A stretch of DNA of 64,000 bases, taken from positions 31,304,186-31,368,185 of the forward strand of contig OZ025258.1 of assembly GCA_964019135.1 (NCBI GenBank), read 5' to 3'. The DNA comes from Arenicola marina (Eukaryota > Annelida > Polychaeta > Arenicolidae). Within the stretch, counting starts at the first letter, position 1. Every line of letters begins with the position of its first letter. Of this stretch, positions 50,376 to 62,062 are shown in pieces. The notes below the pieces were generated by a model, which saw only the letters and a program-made list of their open reading frames with translations, ran no database searches and was not told the origin of the DNA. The translations under genes were made by a program, and so were the position numbers.

Positions 50376-53300
50376 GTCCTCGACCTGATTACCCGTGCAC
50401 TTATCATATACGCTACACAACTGGTTTAGGTAGTCGTAGATATTATGGCAACGCGATTGCAAGAACGGTAAATGATGTACAGATGATAAGAATAGGACGC
50501 TTGACGCACGCAGAAAGCCAGGAAAACATTAGGGACGAAACACTCAAGACAAGACAAGAGACGGTGGTAGAGAGGGAAACAAACATGTATGAAGTATGCA
50601 CCGCGCCACATGGTATATTTACACGTGGGTGCCGCAGCCCCACCTGTATCAGATAAAGGCCGGCGTAAGACAACTGGCATGGGCGTTTATCTCTCTGTAC
50701 GAACACCCCTGCCGCGTGCTCCGCCGCCAGTTCTCGCCGCGGGCGAGATTCTCGTCTCATTCCCGCACCGGCTGAATTATGACAGCGCTAATTAAATTAG
50801 AAGCCCGGCTTTTCTTTACCGTCGGTTCTTTATCCAGACCGGGCTATGACCATCAGACGCGGTCTCTGTACAGCTAGCCGCAGTGATATTCGTCTTCCGG
50901 TATTACTCCCCCCCCCCCACCGCCCTTGCCCCCCCCCACCCGGGTGCGGGCCATCCTACGCGCTGTGTGGCTCATAGGAGCAGGCAGGCCGGTGATAAGG
51001 GGAAGACTCTCGCAATTGGCACCCGGACCAGTTATCTGTTAGCCTAGAAGTTCTCGTGTATCTCCAGACACACAGGCATGGCTTGTTGTTGGGGAGAGTC
51101 ACTTCCCAGTCGCGACTAGACGGGGGGGGGGGGGATGAAGGCAAACCTTCACCCTGACGGACGGTACTGTCCGGAATCCTGGTGGAGTGGGTGGAGGTGG
51201 GAAGGGGGGGTGTAGATACTGAACATCATCCCGTCATTGTCTATTACTGGCGTAATATTCCGGAGAGAAGAATTATCAAGATCCAGATTTTCAGGCGGTT
51301 CATCTGGTTTCCGCCTGGATTCTATTGCCCTCCCGGGGCAGACTACTGACTGGGACACAAGGGCGGCCTTGTCAAGACGGACATGAGGTACACACGCAGC
51401 CCCCCCCCCTACTTCCTCTCGCCCTCACTGCCTGCCAAGTCGGGATCCCACTCGCCAAGTGTCTGAGTGTTCGGAGATATGCTTGATCAGAAACTTACAG
51501 GGATTTCAATTTATTACATTCCGGTCTTTCTTAAGCCGCAATTGTAACCCACATCAGAGACCTGAGTGTACGTAACTGCTGTAACATAATAAACACGGCG
51601 TTTGCTTCTGTGCCATGGCCTATGCACGGAGAGACAACGTGGGCCAATATTTAGGCTATGCCACCCACCTCGTAAAAAGCCAACCGTAGTTTCCCCCGCA
51701 CCACACATGGTAAGTGTACTCCAATAAGCCAACAACGATGTATCTTCCGACTTCTGACGGGAACACAACCACCATCGACAACATGACGAGTCAGGCCCGG
51801 CCCTGCCCATTGTAACCAGAATATAGGGCGGCACTGTGCGATATAACTGCGTGAATCCCTTCCCTTGGAAGCAGCCAGAGACGATTCTGGGTCCGACTGA
51901 CAGGCCGATCCCTTGTAGTCAGTAGGCCAACAGTTACCTTCCGGAGATCCAATGTGGGTTATCATATAACCCATCGTAACAAGCCAACATTGACTCTTTT
52001 CCTTGCCAGCGGGCTAATAAAGCTGTCATTTCAATCTAATCGACCACGATATTCCCTTTCAGAAGCTGGCTTCTTCTTTCCTATTCCTGTAAATAAATTA
52101 TAATGAATTGCAAGATTTCATTTTAGAAAGATTAAATATTTGAGTCCTAGCCGATGGGCTGTCCTTTGATATGTGGAATCTTGTGCATAGATATACATAT
52201 CCATACATGTACCAGCAATCGTAACTCTTGAGAATATTATGTTCGAATTTAAATATGTGATTATTACCGATTATTAACATTCAAAACACACAAAAACCAT
52301 TTATTTGTATTGTTATTTATGCACATTCCTCTTACTTACGTCGCTGGCATTGTTATTGCACAGGGTTAGCAGGCACCCCTCCGCCCCAAGCGAAGCAGTT
52401 GGTCTGTTAGTGAGATGTTAGGTTGTTGACATGATAAGTAGCAAGACTGAAACGTGGTATCAGCAAGTGGGAAGCGGAGTCAGTGCCAACCCCGGGCTAC
52501 AGAGACTAAATACCGACGACAAGACTCATTCATTAGACCTAAATCGAGTTGACACGGAATATGTTCACACCCCCGACGAGTCGATTTGCACCTTCTCCCG
52601 CTGAGATTTGCTTTTGTTTATCCGCCATCTTGGTGGCGGAGGAGTTCTCGGTGAGGTCTCGCGTGAGGTCACGTGGGCGCCGCCATCATGACGGCGTAGA
52701 CTACACATTATACGGAGAGGAAGGACAAAAAGGCCTGGATTGCCCTTTATTGCGGGTTTACGTGCGACCACCCCCCTCCGCCCCCCCCCCCCGCCCCCTA
52801 CACCGCCCGCTACGGTGCCTCCACACAACAAAACAAATGGTCACCGGTGGGTGTCAATACCGTGATCGTGATTGGTTAGTATTGTTGATACACAACAGTG
52901 TCTTCAGCTGATAAACACCTTGCGCTATGTCTGAGTACAAAAGATCATCTCGGCTCTATGCACACCTCCCCCCGACACTGACACACATTCTCTACCCCCC
53001 CCCCCTCCCCAACACTGACACACATCCCCCGCTCGCCCCTCACTACGGAATCCTCGCTCACATGTAACTATTTACAGCCGGCTTTTTGGCTGGGGGTCGG
53101 CGAGCACTCTCACAGTTGAGAGGAAGGGCCAGAAACCGACTGGTTACCACGGCGCCACAGCGTACGCACTTGGCCAGCACTAGACTCGGTTATGTTACCG
53201 TTCTTCTGTGTTTAGTCCTTTAGGCGTCACGCACCTCGGTTTTCACTAAATGCAGAAAGCGCACTGATTGAAGCCGCAGACAACATACACTTAACCGCTA

Positions 53301-53750
53301 TAAATACGCCGCTGCAATAACTCTAAAGGCTTGTCATCAAATTCTCTGTGCCGGTTGTCCCTTCAGGGAAAACAGTTTACACGACACAATTGCTTTGGTA
53401 ACTTTCTGGTCGGCGCCCTGTTTTTTTTCGCTGATCGATGATATCCCAGACGAGATACAACGGCAAAGGATGAACTCAGGGCTAAGATCACAATCGTCCC
53501 GGGAGTAAACCCGTTTTTTTCATTTACAATTCAAGTAATTTACGTAATAAAGGGTGTGCTATTGCATGCGGATAATAGCGGGATTTAGTCACAGGGTTGG
53601 GCTGGTGATGGGCTTGGGGTTGTTGACGAGGACTGTCATCACTATAAGCAGGTTCGGCGGTTATCAGGTTATGACCTGGTTCGTGGTTGAGGGCGGTTTC
53701 CAATGCAGATCGCAATGATCTTTATCTATGACGTGATTCCTGGCGCTCTC

Positions 53751-55066
53751 TCAATTATGGCGATTGTCAAATTTTTAGCAATGGTCTTAATTATGGCAAT
53801 GGTCTCAATTATGGAAATGGTCGCAATTATGAAAAAGGCCTCAATTATGGCAATGGTCTCAATTATTGAAATGGTCTCAATAATAGCAATGGTCTTAATT
53901 ATGGCAATGGTCTCAATTATGGAAATGGTGTCAATTATGGCGATGGTCTACATTATGGCGATGATCTAAATTATAGCGATGGTCTAAATTATGGCAATGG
54001 TGTCAATTATGGCGATGGTCTAAATTATGGCAATGATCTAAATTATGGCGATCGTCTAAATTATATCAATGGTGTCAATTATGGCGATGGTTTAAATTAC
54101 GGCAATGATGTCAATTATGGCAATGATTTCACTTATGGCGAAAGTTTAAATTATGAGGATGGTCTAAATTATAGCAATGGTGTCAATATGGCGATGGTCT
54201 AAATTATGGCGATGATCTAAATTATGGCGATGGTCTAAATTATAGCAATGGTGTCAATTATGGCGATGGTTTAAATTATGGCAATGGTCTCACTTATGGC
54301 GAAAGTCTAAATTATGGCGATGGTCTAAATTATAGCAATGGTGTCAATTATGGCGATGGTCTAAATTATGGCGATGATCTAAAGTATGGCCATGGTCTAA
54401 ATTATAGCAATGGTGTCAATTATGGCGATGTTCTAAATTATGGCGATGGTCTCACTTATGGCAAAAGTCTAAATTATGGCGATGGTCTAAATTATGGCAA
54501 TGGTGTCAATTATGGCAATGGTCTAAATTATGGCGATGATCTAAATTATGGCGATGGTCTAAATTATGGCAATGGTCTCACTTATGGTGAAAGTCTAAAT
54601 TATGGCGATGGTATAAATTATAACAATGGTGTCAATTATGGCGATGGTCTAAATTATGGCAATGGTCTCACTTATGGCGAAAGTCTAAATTATGGCGATG
54701 GTCTAAATTATAACAATGGTGTCAATTATGGCGATGGTCTAAATTATGGCAATGGTCTCAATTATAGCAATGGTCTCAATTATAGCAATGGTCTCAATTA
54801 TAGCAATGGTCTCAATTATAGCAATGGTCTCAATTATAGCAATGGTCTCAATTATAGTCTCAATTATAGCAATGGTCTCAATTATAGCAATGGTCTCAAT
54901 TATAGCAATGGTCTCAATTATAGCAATGGTCTCAATTATAGCAATGGTCTCAATTATAGCAATGGTCTCAATTATAGCAATGGTCTCAATTATAGCAATG
55001 GTCTCAATTATAGCAATGGTCTCAATTACAGCAATGGTCTCAATTATAGCAATGGTCTCAATTATG
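53751..55066. repeat. 18-bp minisatellite, about 1.3 kb
   Basis: About 73 copies. The left three quarters (53751-54735) are a mix of AATTATGGCGATGGTCTA, AATTATAGCAATGGTGTC and CACTTATGGCGAAAGTCTA units; the right quarter (54738-55066) is a nearly pure run of AATTATAGCAATGGTCTC with one nine-base deletion near 54855. As 18 is a multiple of three, the right part is open on both strands (IIAMVS on plus, ETIAII on minus). These are repeat artefacts. The pure block marks the youngest expansion. Confidence 0.96.
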
Positions 55067-55522
55067 GTATACATCTGGCCCTGGTATATATCTGACCAGA
55101 CATATGCCCATGTGTGAGCATGTAATAGAGTCTTTAGGAAGTTGTGTTCGCAGTAGATCTACATTGTACATGTTGTATATAGAATTCGCTATCGCATCAC
55201 CTTGATACAAAGTGGATTTTCACCCCTACCCCTCCCCCTCTCCCACACCCGCCCCCGCCCGGGACCCACGCTCTTGTTTTCTGTTGGCAGACGAAGATTT
55301 TTCTAGCTATTTATGGACATTTGTGCGAACACGTTAAACAGCTATGTAATATGTTCATGCGCATTAGAAAATACTATTCATGATATTACCATGTTGTGTA
55401 AAGTTCCTGCTTGTTTATTTTACACACACACGTATAATAATTGACCATTGTAACAATTGTTCCTGTCCGGCAGAAGCACACCTCATTAATATACAGGTAG
55501 CGGGTGGAATTTTTCAAAAGCA

Positions 55523-55745
55523 TGGCCTTAATCGCCTAAGAAGGCACCATGGCCTTAATCGCCTAAGAGGGCACCATGGCCTTAATCGCCTAAGAGGGCA
55601 CCATGGCCGTAATCGCCTGAGAGGGCACCATGGCCTTAATCGCCTAAGAGAGCACTATGGCCTTAATCGCCTAAGAGGGCACCATGGCCTTAATCGCCTA
55701 AGAGGGCACCATGGCCTTAATCGCCTAAGAGGTCACCATGACCTT
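55523..55745. repeat. 27-bp minisatellite (ATGGCCTTAATCGCC family)
   Basis: Eight copies of a 27-bp unit with core CATGGCCTTAATCGCCTAAG and then AGGGCAC. Reads GLNRLRGHH nine-residue repeats on the plus strand, not taken as a protein. Related in sequence to the 27-bp array at 56394 and to the flanks of the transposon at 55889. Confidence 0.94.
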
Positions 55746-55879
55746 CAACTAATGTAGATGGCCTAACATTGCTTACATCGATCGAAGATGAAGCAGAGGA
55801 ATCGTTTATTTCAGTACACATGTAAGCTTATATACAATTTCCATTAATGAATTATTAACACCAATGCGTGTATAAGATG

Positions 55880-56289
55880 GCCTTAATTTAGCCCTGGTAC
55901 ATGCCTCTCTTACCACGCCCGTAAACGGAGCTAGGGTGAGAGCCATGCCGCTGACACGGCCGAAAACAAGAAATCGGCAGAAATCGCGGACCGGTGGCTC
56001 AAGTTGAAGTTCATAACAGAATAAATATACAGTGCCTACCCGACAATGTGCGCTACGACGTTCCTAAAGCTTTTTGGACTTTCGTCGCACTTTCATTTCT
56101 TTGCTTGGTAATGTATTTTCTTGTAATCCAGACAATTTATTTCACCTCTCGCTTCGTTTTGAATGCTCCGCCGCTCGCCGGATGTAAACAATCTTAGCGT
56201 GAGCACTCGCTGCCAGGCGGCGTTTATTTACACCCTAGCTCCGTTTACGGGCGTCGTAAGAGAGGCATGTACCAGGGCTAGCCTTAATT
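55880..56289. mobile_element. 392-bp non-autonomous DNA transposon (MITE) with 9-bp target duplication
   Basis: The terminal inverted repeats are 50 bp long (55889-55938 and 56231-56280) and differ at one position; they start TAGCCCTGGTACATGCCTCT and end CGGAGCTAGGGTG. The element is flanked by an exact GCCTTAATT duplication at 55880-55888 and 56281-56289. A 9-bp duplication with long inverted ends is compatible with the MULE/Mutator group, though Merlin- or hAT-like elements are alternatives. The 292-bp interior contains a 67-codon frame with no recognisable transposase motif, so it is taken as non-coding. The near-identity of the ends suggests a fairly recent insertion. Confidence 0.88.
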
Positions 56290-56393
56290 GGTCTAACAAG
56301 AAGATTGGAGATCACATGGTCTTCTCCATAACATGCTATATGTTGTCATCATAAGCCCTCAGGCCAAGGTGGCCACCGTGCGCGACGTGATGG

Positions 56394-56640
56394 CTTAACA
56401 TTGTGAGATGGTCTTAATGTGGTGGTTGCCATGGGATAGCCTAATGTGATGGTTGCCATGGGATAGCCTAATGTGATGGTTGCCATGGGATAGCCTAATG
56501 TGATGGTTGACATGGGATAGCCTAATGTGATGGTTGCCATGGGATAGCCTAATGTGATGGTTGCCATGGGATAGCCTAATGTGATGGTTGCCATGGGATA
56601 GCCTACTGTGATGGCTGCCATGGGATAGCCTAATGCTATC
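56394..56640. repeat. 27-bp minisatellite (GATGGTTGCCATGGGATAGC)
   Basis: About nine copies of a 27-bp unit with core GATGGTTGCCATGGGATAGC and CTAATGT. The minus strand reads ITLGYPMAT nine-residue repeats, an artefact. A GCCATGGG palindromic centre occurs in most units. Confidence 0.94.
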
Positions 56641-56885
56641 TAAATGACATTATATGGCATTGGATGCTCTAATGTTATCTATTGGCATTAGATGGCATTG
56701 AAATCATGAGATGGCATAATGAGGTCTAAATGGCATTAGTGCCATTGGATGACATGAGATGGCATAAAGTGGTCTGGATGACGTTAGATGGCCTTGGATG
56801 CTCTTAGATGGCATAATGTGAGCTAAATGGCATTAGATGACCGTGGATGCCATGAGATGGCATAATGTGACGTAAATGATTGAGG
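56641..56885. repeat. Degenerate ATGGCATTAGATGG-type repeat
   Basis: Loose recurrences of AGATGGCATAATGTGA, AAATGGCATTAGATG and TGGATGC at irregular spacing, clearly related to the preceding array but decayed beyond phasing. Confidence 0.75.
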
Positions 56886-57794
56886 CGGCCTGGGGTGGTC
56901 CAAGATGCATCACTGCGGCGCCACACAACGCCAGCCACTTGTGGAGACTCAGTGTGTAAGATATTGCTGACCCGCCGCTTCCTGTATTCCCACGATCTCC
57001 GGAAATGTAAGACATGATTTTAACGTAGGCGTTGTTAGTTTTAAGCATTGTACATTCAACAACGCGGCTGTATGCCAAGTGAGATGAGCATCAGACTAGT
57101 GGAAGGGGCGGTCCGTGGACAGTTTTCTCGTTGTTTGAGAGTTCCGCTCAGCAGGAATATGCCATTAGCCTATTGCTCCGAGAAATGTGCATTTCCGACG
57201 CTCACTCCATTGTTTAATGTTTCCGTAACTTTGGCAACAACAGACTTCTCGCTAGCTGTTGTTTTTTGCTCTGATATTATGGCCGTAAATATAGAGAAAA
57301 TTCCGCGTAGCACTTTCCAAACTGAGATGTTCAGATCATAACTTAGCCATAGAAGCGGGAAGGAGGAATAATACTCCACGAGAAGATAGGTTATGTATGT
57401 ACTGTATCAGCAGCAATAGGCCATACGCCGAACAGGAGTATCACTTTTAATGTATATGTGGGTATTACACGGATCTCCTGCCAGAAACCGTTAACTGTTC
57501 GTATTTTCAATTTCGGAGAATTTTAAGAACGAGTAATGCCGCTCTGCTTATCAGGAACGGTCGCTTTATTCATAACGCCTTTTATATGAGAACTATGTGA
57601 AAATACTTTGATAGTCTCGTCGAAGTTGTTTGCATTATCTATGTACCATGGGCATGAGGCCAAGAAGTACAATAAAGGCCTCACGTGTTACTGCTAATCT
57701 ACAGCCTCAATACAGCATCCACAGAGAGGTTGGTTGGTTGGTCGGAGACGGACACTCAGTCATATTGCGTCTTGCGTCAATGTGGAGGATCAAT

Positions 57795-57865
57795 GGTGGA
57801 ATGGTGGAGTGGCGGAGTGGCGGAGTGGCGGAGTGGTGGAGTGGTGGAGTGGTAGAGTGGTCCCA
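57795..57865. repeat. 8-bp tandem repeat (GAGTGGCG)
   Basis: Eight or nine copies of GAGTGGCG or GAGTGGTG in intron 1. Confidence 0.9.
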
Positions 57866-57924
57866 TGGGATACACCCTACACGCGTCGAGGAGGACATGG
57901 GGTCTCATGAGCATGTTAACCCTC

Positions 57925-58590
57925 TAACTCAAGACAGGATGGCTGGTCTGGCAGAGTGAACCCCCGACCTGAGACAATATGGCTGGCCTGGCAGAGTGAA
58001 CCCCCGACCTGAGACAATATGGCTGGCCTGGCTGAGTGAAGCCCCGAACCCCGGCACGATGGCTGGCCTGGCAGAGTGAACCCCCGACCTGAGACAATAT
58101 GGCTGGCCTGGCAGAGTGAAGCCCCGAACACGGACAATATGGCTGGCCTGGCAGAGTGAAGCCCCGAACACGGACAATATGGCTGGCCTGGCAGAGTGAA
58201 CCTCCGACCTCCGGCACGATGGGTGGCCTGGCAGAGTGAAGCCCCGAACTCAGACAGGATGGCTGGCCTGGCAGAGTGAAGCCCCAAACACGGACAATAT
58301 GGCTGGCCTGGCAGAGTGAACCCCCGAACCCTGGCACGATGGCTGGCCTGGCAGAGTGAAGCCCCGAACTCAGACAGGATGGCTGGCCTGGCAGAGTGAA
58401 GCCCCGAACACGGACAATATGGCTGGCCTGGCAGAGTGAACTCCCGGACTCAAACAATATGGCTGGCCTGGCAGAGTGAAGCCCCGAACACGGACAATAT
58501 GGCTGGCCTGGCAGAGTGAAGCCCCGAACACGGACAATATGGCTGGCCTGGCAGAGTGAAGCCCCGAGCTAGGACACAATGGCTGGCCTG
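57925..58590. repeat. 40-bp minisatellite
   Basis: About 16 copies of a 40-bp unit: ATGGCTGGCCTGGCAGAGTG then AAGCCCCGAACACGGACAAT, with alternatives AACCCCCGACCTGAGAC and GAACCCCGGCACG in the second half. Variants alternate in blocks. The minus strand reads SLCQASHIVRVRGFTLPGQP repeatedly; this is an artefact. Confidence 0.96.
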
Positions 58591-58774
58591 GAACTCCACA
58601 AAGCCGAACGTGTGTCCACGCAAGGCACAGGTGAACACTAATGATGTATGGAGGTATGTCCTACCCTCAGCTCCTTTAGTTTACAATACTTTATATTTGT
58701 GCTTCCATTAGAGCGATTATTACAAGAAATTCCATAAAAACCGGTCAACCTTCCTCGTCAGGATACCACTGCAT

Positions 58775-59210
58775 GTGTGATGACATCAGGATACAACTAC
58801 AGGCGTGATGACGTCAGGTTGCCACTACAGGTGTGGTGACGTCAGGCTGCCACTACATGTGTGATGACGTCAGGATACAACTGCAGGTGTGATGACATCA
58901 GCCTGCCACTACATGTGTGATGACGTCAGGCTACAAGTACAGGCGTGACGACGTCAGGTTGCCACTACAGGTGTGGTGACGTCAGGCTACAACTACAGGC
59001 GTGGTGACGTCAGGCTACAAGTACAGGCGTGATGACGTCAGGTTGCCACTACAGGTGTGGTGACGTCAGGCTGCCACTACATGTGTGATGACGTCAGGAT
59101 ACAACTGCAGGTGTGATGACATCAGCCTGCCACTACAGGTGTGGTGACGTCAGGCTACAACTACAGGCGTGGTGACGTCAGGCTGCCACTACATGTGTGA
59201 TGACGTCCGC
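58775..59210. repeat. 28-bp minisatellite with a CRE site and E-box in most units
   Basis: Sixteen copies of a 28-bp unit, for example TGACGTCAGGTTGCCACTAC followed by AGGTGTGG. Eleven copies contain the palindromic CREB/ATF site TGACGTCA; three have TGACATCA, one CGACGTCA and one TGACGTCC. Many also contain CAGGTG, the reverse of the CACCTG E-box. Units alternate between GGTTGCC, GGCTGCC, GGCTACA and GGATACA forms. Inferred, not shown, to bind bZIP proteins. Lies 2.5 kb on the 3' side of exon 1. Confidence 0.95.
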
Positions 59211-59233
59211 ACATCGAAGTAGCCCACAGGTAC

Positions 59234-59247
59234 CCTGCAGAGGGCGC
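59234..59247 (+). promoter_or_regulatory. CTCF-like motif
   Basis: CCTGCAGAGGGCGC fits the CTCF core at 13 of 14 positions (third base differs). It lies just beyond the CRE array, 2.4 kb on the 3' side of exon 1 in gene terms. Confidence 0.35.
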
Positions 59248-59559
59248 CACTGGTCAGTTATATTCAGAGGAACCAGCCTGTTACCTCCGTGTCATGGTGA
59301 TGGGCCAGGGAACCAGGCAGTGCATCATCAAGCCTACGGACCAGCCCAACATAGTCGTAATGGCGGCTTAAATTACACGTTATTTTGAACCACATTGCAC
59401 CTCCATCGTCGATTAATCATCTGCTGACTCTGCAGTAATTAACTACATAGTTTTGTATCTTGTGACGATGGGCCCCTCAGAATATACAGATATCATTGCT
59501 TCTCCTGCCCGATGCCTGATGCGAAAGTAAATTATCATACTCAGTCCCAGCATAAAGGC

Positions 59560-59665
59560 CTTAAGAGACTAAAATTATGCATGGAGGTGGTATCATACCA
59601 TGCCTCAGTACCTTATGATTGAGGTGGCCTCCTACCATGCCTACCACGCCTCACCATAGAGGTGG
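59560..59665. repeat. Short imperfect repeat with GAGGTGG and ACCATGCCT
   Basis: Three loose copies of GAGGTGG and of ACCATGCCT or ACCACGCCT; the two phrases are partly complementary, so a small hairpin could form. No gene. Confidence 0.55.
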
Positions 59666-60807
59666 TCAGGGGTATATTAAATATCAAATAGAAAGCGGAA
59701 TATTTAAGCATGAAATAATCTGAAGTTGTGACAGATGCTGACCAAAGTTTACTGACTTTATTTGATTTAGTGAATAATTTAAAATACAATTATTCTGTTG
59801 GGGATTACATCCATTATGCTGTACAAACGCTATTGCTTGCAGTGTTTTAAATATTAGTTGTTAACCAGCGTCATAATCTAGGCCCACCACTTGTACCCCA
59901 CTCAACGTGTAGGCTTAATATGCGAGAACGTGTACTTTCATCAAGCATACTAACAGAGGGTGCACATACTTTACCGCACAACCTTGTATATTTCCGCCCT
60001 GGAGGCGGATTAAATATAATCCACTATGGTCAAACAAGATTGCTAGGACATCGTATATAGCCTTCAAGGCTTCATGGGAACATATCATGGTATCTGTATT
60101 ACTGGTTTATTATTTAAGAAAATGAACCCAATGAGCTACAGCTGGTATACATTGCAGGCACCATTGTATGTAGATGTATAGCATCAATTAACTATTTGTT
60201 TCGTTATTTAAATGATGGGGTCAATGCAGTGAACCCACTGTTGTATCCCCGCTGTCAGCACGGTGATGACACGATAACTATCCGTGTTAAAGCACAGTCA
60301 ACCTGTCCCTAGACCTAAACTGTCAGATGATACTACGTTGCCCTCCCATATGAGATGCCTAAGGACCTCCCAGCGAGGGGCTTGCGACCGGCATGTGCTT
60401 AACATTAATGCGGCAAATAGGTGACGGCGACGGCGCCACTGGCAAGCAAGTCAGCAGGCCTTCATGTTTTTGAATAACCCTGTTAAAGCTATTATCAGTC
60501 GGGTTTAATACGACATTTATTTTAAATTGACTGTCGCCCAGGCGTGACTGTGATGTATATAGACTCGACCGGGAGACGCGCTTTTCTTTTCAACATACGA
60601 CAGATATATACGCAGTACGCTATACAACTGGAGAGGGGGAGGCAGTGGTGGTTGTAAAGCCAAGGTAACGGGAGTTAGGGTGATAATTGCGAGCACATGT
60701 CATCTCGCGGTCTCCTTGGGGACGGTGTCTCCAAGGAGACCACACGGGGAGTCGTAGGACTGAACAACGAAAATAGCGAGCGGCATCCGATATCAACCAC
60801 CAAAGAC

Positions 60808-60809
<2 letters not shown>

Positions 60810-60848
<39 letters not shown>
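60810..60848. repeat. AAT microsatellite
   Basis: About thirteen uninterrupted AAT trinucleotides in intron 1. Confidence 0.95.
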
Positions 60849-61683
60849 GCGATATTTGAACATATATTTAGTTAATTTGTCTATATGCGAATGGCAGATA
60901 TAGGGCCTACAATGTTATACAGTTAACAGTGTAGTTGTAATGTAAATGCAGGGACTCAAGAAATAAAAAATTGTCTCAAATAATGACTGGATGTTTGAGA
61001 AATCCTTCACACCAACCTATCATAATTAACATGATGTCGTCTAATGAAATAGTAAACAGAAACATGATTTCACTTTAGTGTAAATCTAGATCTGCACGAC
61101 ATTACTGTAGATCTAGTGTTATCAAGGGCCTAAACTTACATCAGTCCAACTACTTCAGTATTACAGTTTGCTAGACGTTGTTTTGTCAATTTTGATGACA
61201 TTTACTTTACTTTAGGTAAAGCATAAATATTATATTATAAGTCACTTTTGTTACTTTATATTATTCCATGACGCTTCTCTGTTAATTAAATTACAAATCA
61301 AGTTTTGACCTGAGTGATGTAAATGCCACACGATTATTATAGATCTACCATTGTTTGCCTGGATAACTTATATAACTTTGTTGCTTATAAGTTATTAGCT
61401 CTCAATGACAAACGAAAAAATGTTGGCGATGCCTTTAAGAAGGGAGCTCAAGACTTAAGAAATGACTTATTTCAATACCTAATTATAGACAACGTGCAAT
61501 ATGATATAGACATATTATGATAATGTATGTATGTTGAGGTGAAAATATATCCATATAATTTCATAATTATATATGAAGGAATAGGAAGGACGAGAAATAG
61601 TTTGCTGAAGAGTGGCTTGGTGTGAACACGGTGTAATGACTCACTGGTCAGCAGATACATGGCGTTAAAGGCTGGACTCTTAC

Positions 61684-62062
61684 CCTCAATGGCCTTCAGA
61701 CCTGGAGCGTATCCATTGGGTACAGGTCCGTGGTCGTGGTAGTCTGTGTGGTAGTAACCCCCGCATTCGCCGGGGTGTCTCTGGGCGTGGGGGTTGCTGT
61801 GGGGGTGGTGGGGGTGGTTGTGGTGGTGGTGGGGGACGGGCATGCTGCCGCCGCCACCCCCGGGCAGCCCGGGGTAGCTGGCAGGACTGTATCCCGACGA
61901 CGCCGCGGCCACCAGGCTGGCGGCGGAGTCCACGCTGGAGCCGGGGTCCGACATGATGGTGGCGATAGAGAAGGCGTGATCCTGATGCGGATGCTGCTGC
62001 AGCTGCTGCTGTGGTGACGTCCTCTGACCTGCTACTGATCCAGGAGGGATATTATCATCCAT
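61684..62062 (-). CDS. Tbx1/10: Tbx1/10 coding exon 1 (N-terminal transactivation-type region)
   Basis: Encodes residues 1-126 plus one base of codon 127. Read from the first ATG after an in-frame TAA at 62132-62134, the protein begins MDDNIPPGSV. A second in-frame ATG at 61954 (residue 37, MSDPGSSVDS) has a better -3 base (A) and could be the real start, giving 517 residues. The region is low in hydrophobic residues: a Gln/His patch near residues 18-28, a Gly run near 68-72, and a His-rich stretch at about 78-95. The exon ends GAG G|GTAAGAG at 61684/61683, phase 1, which joins exon 2 to give an Ala codon. There is no recognisable domain, as is usual for T-box N termini; assignment rests on strand, phase match and composition. 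An upstream non-coding exon is possible. Confidence 0.82.

Larger units (their letters stand above)
29257..61683 (-). other. Tbx1/10 intron 1 (32.4 kb)
   Basis: Separates the N-terminal exon from the linker/T-box exon. It contains the 37-bp, 46-bp, 18-bp, 27-bp, 40-bp and 28-bp arrays, a short transposon and several CTCF-like motifs. The parts 31270-32880, 37240-38600, 46210-47150, 48350-49200, 50390-53740, 56890-57780 and 59220-61680 contain no gene or repeat I can support apart from items listed separately. No other multi-exon gene is evident inside it. Confidence 0.88.

Noticed and set aside
55994-56197. 67-codon frame with a hydrophobic stretch
   Set aside because: Falls inside the 392-bp inverted-repeat element; too short and without transposase motifs.
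61323-61520. 65-codon plus-strand frame close to exon 1
   Set aside because: AT-rich sequence of Tbx1/10 intron 1, no domain, no neighbouring exons on that strand.
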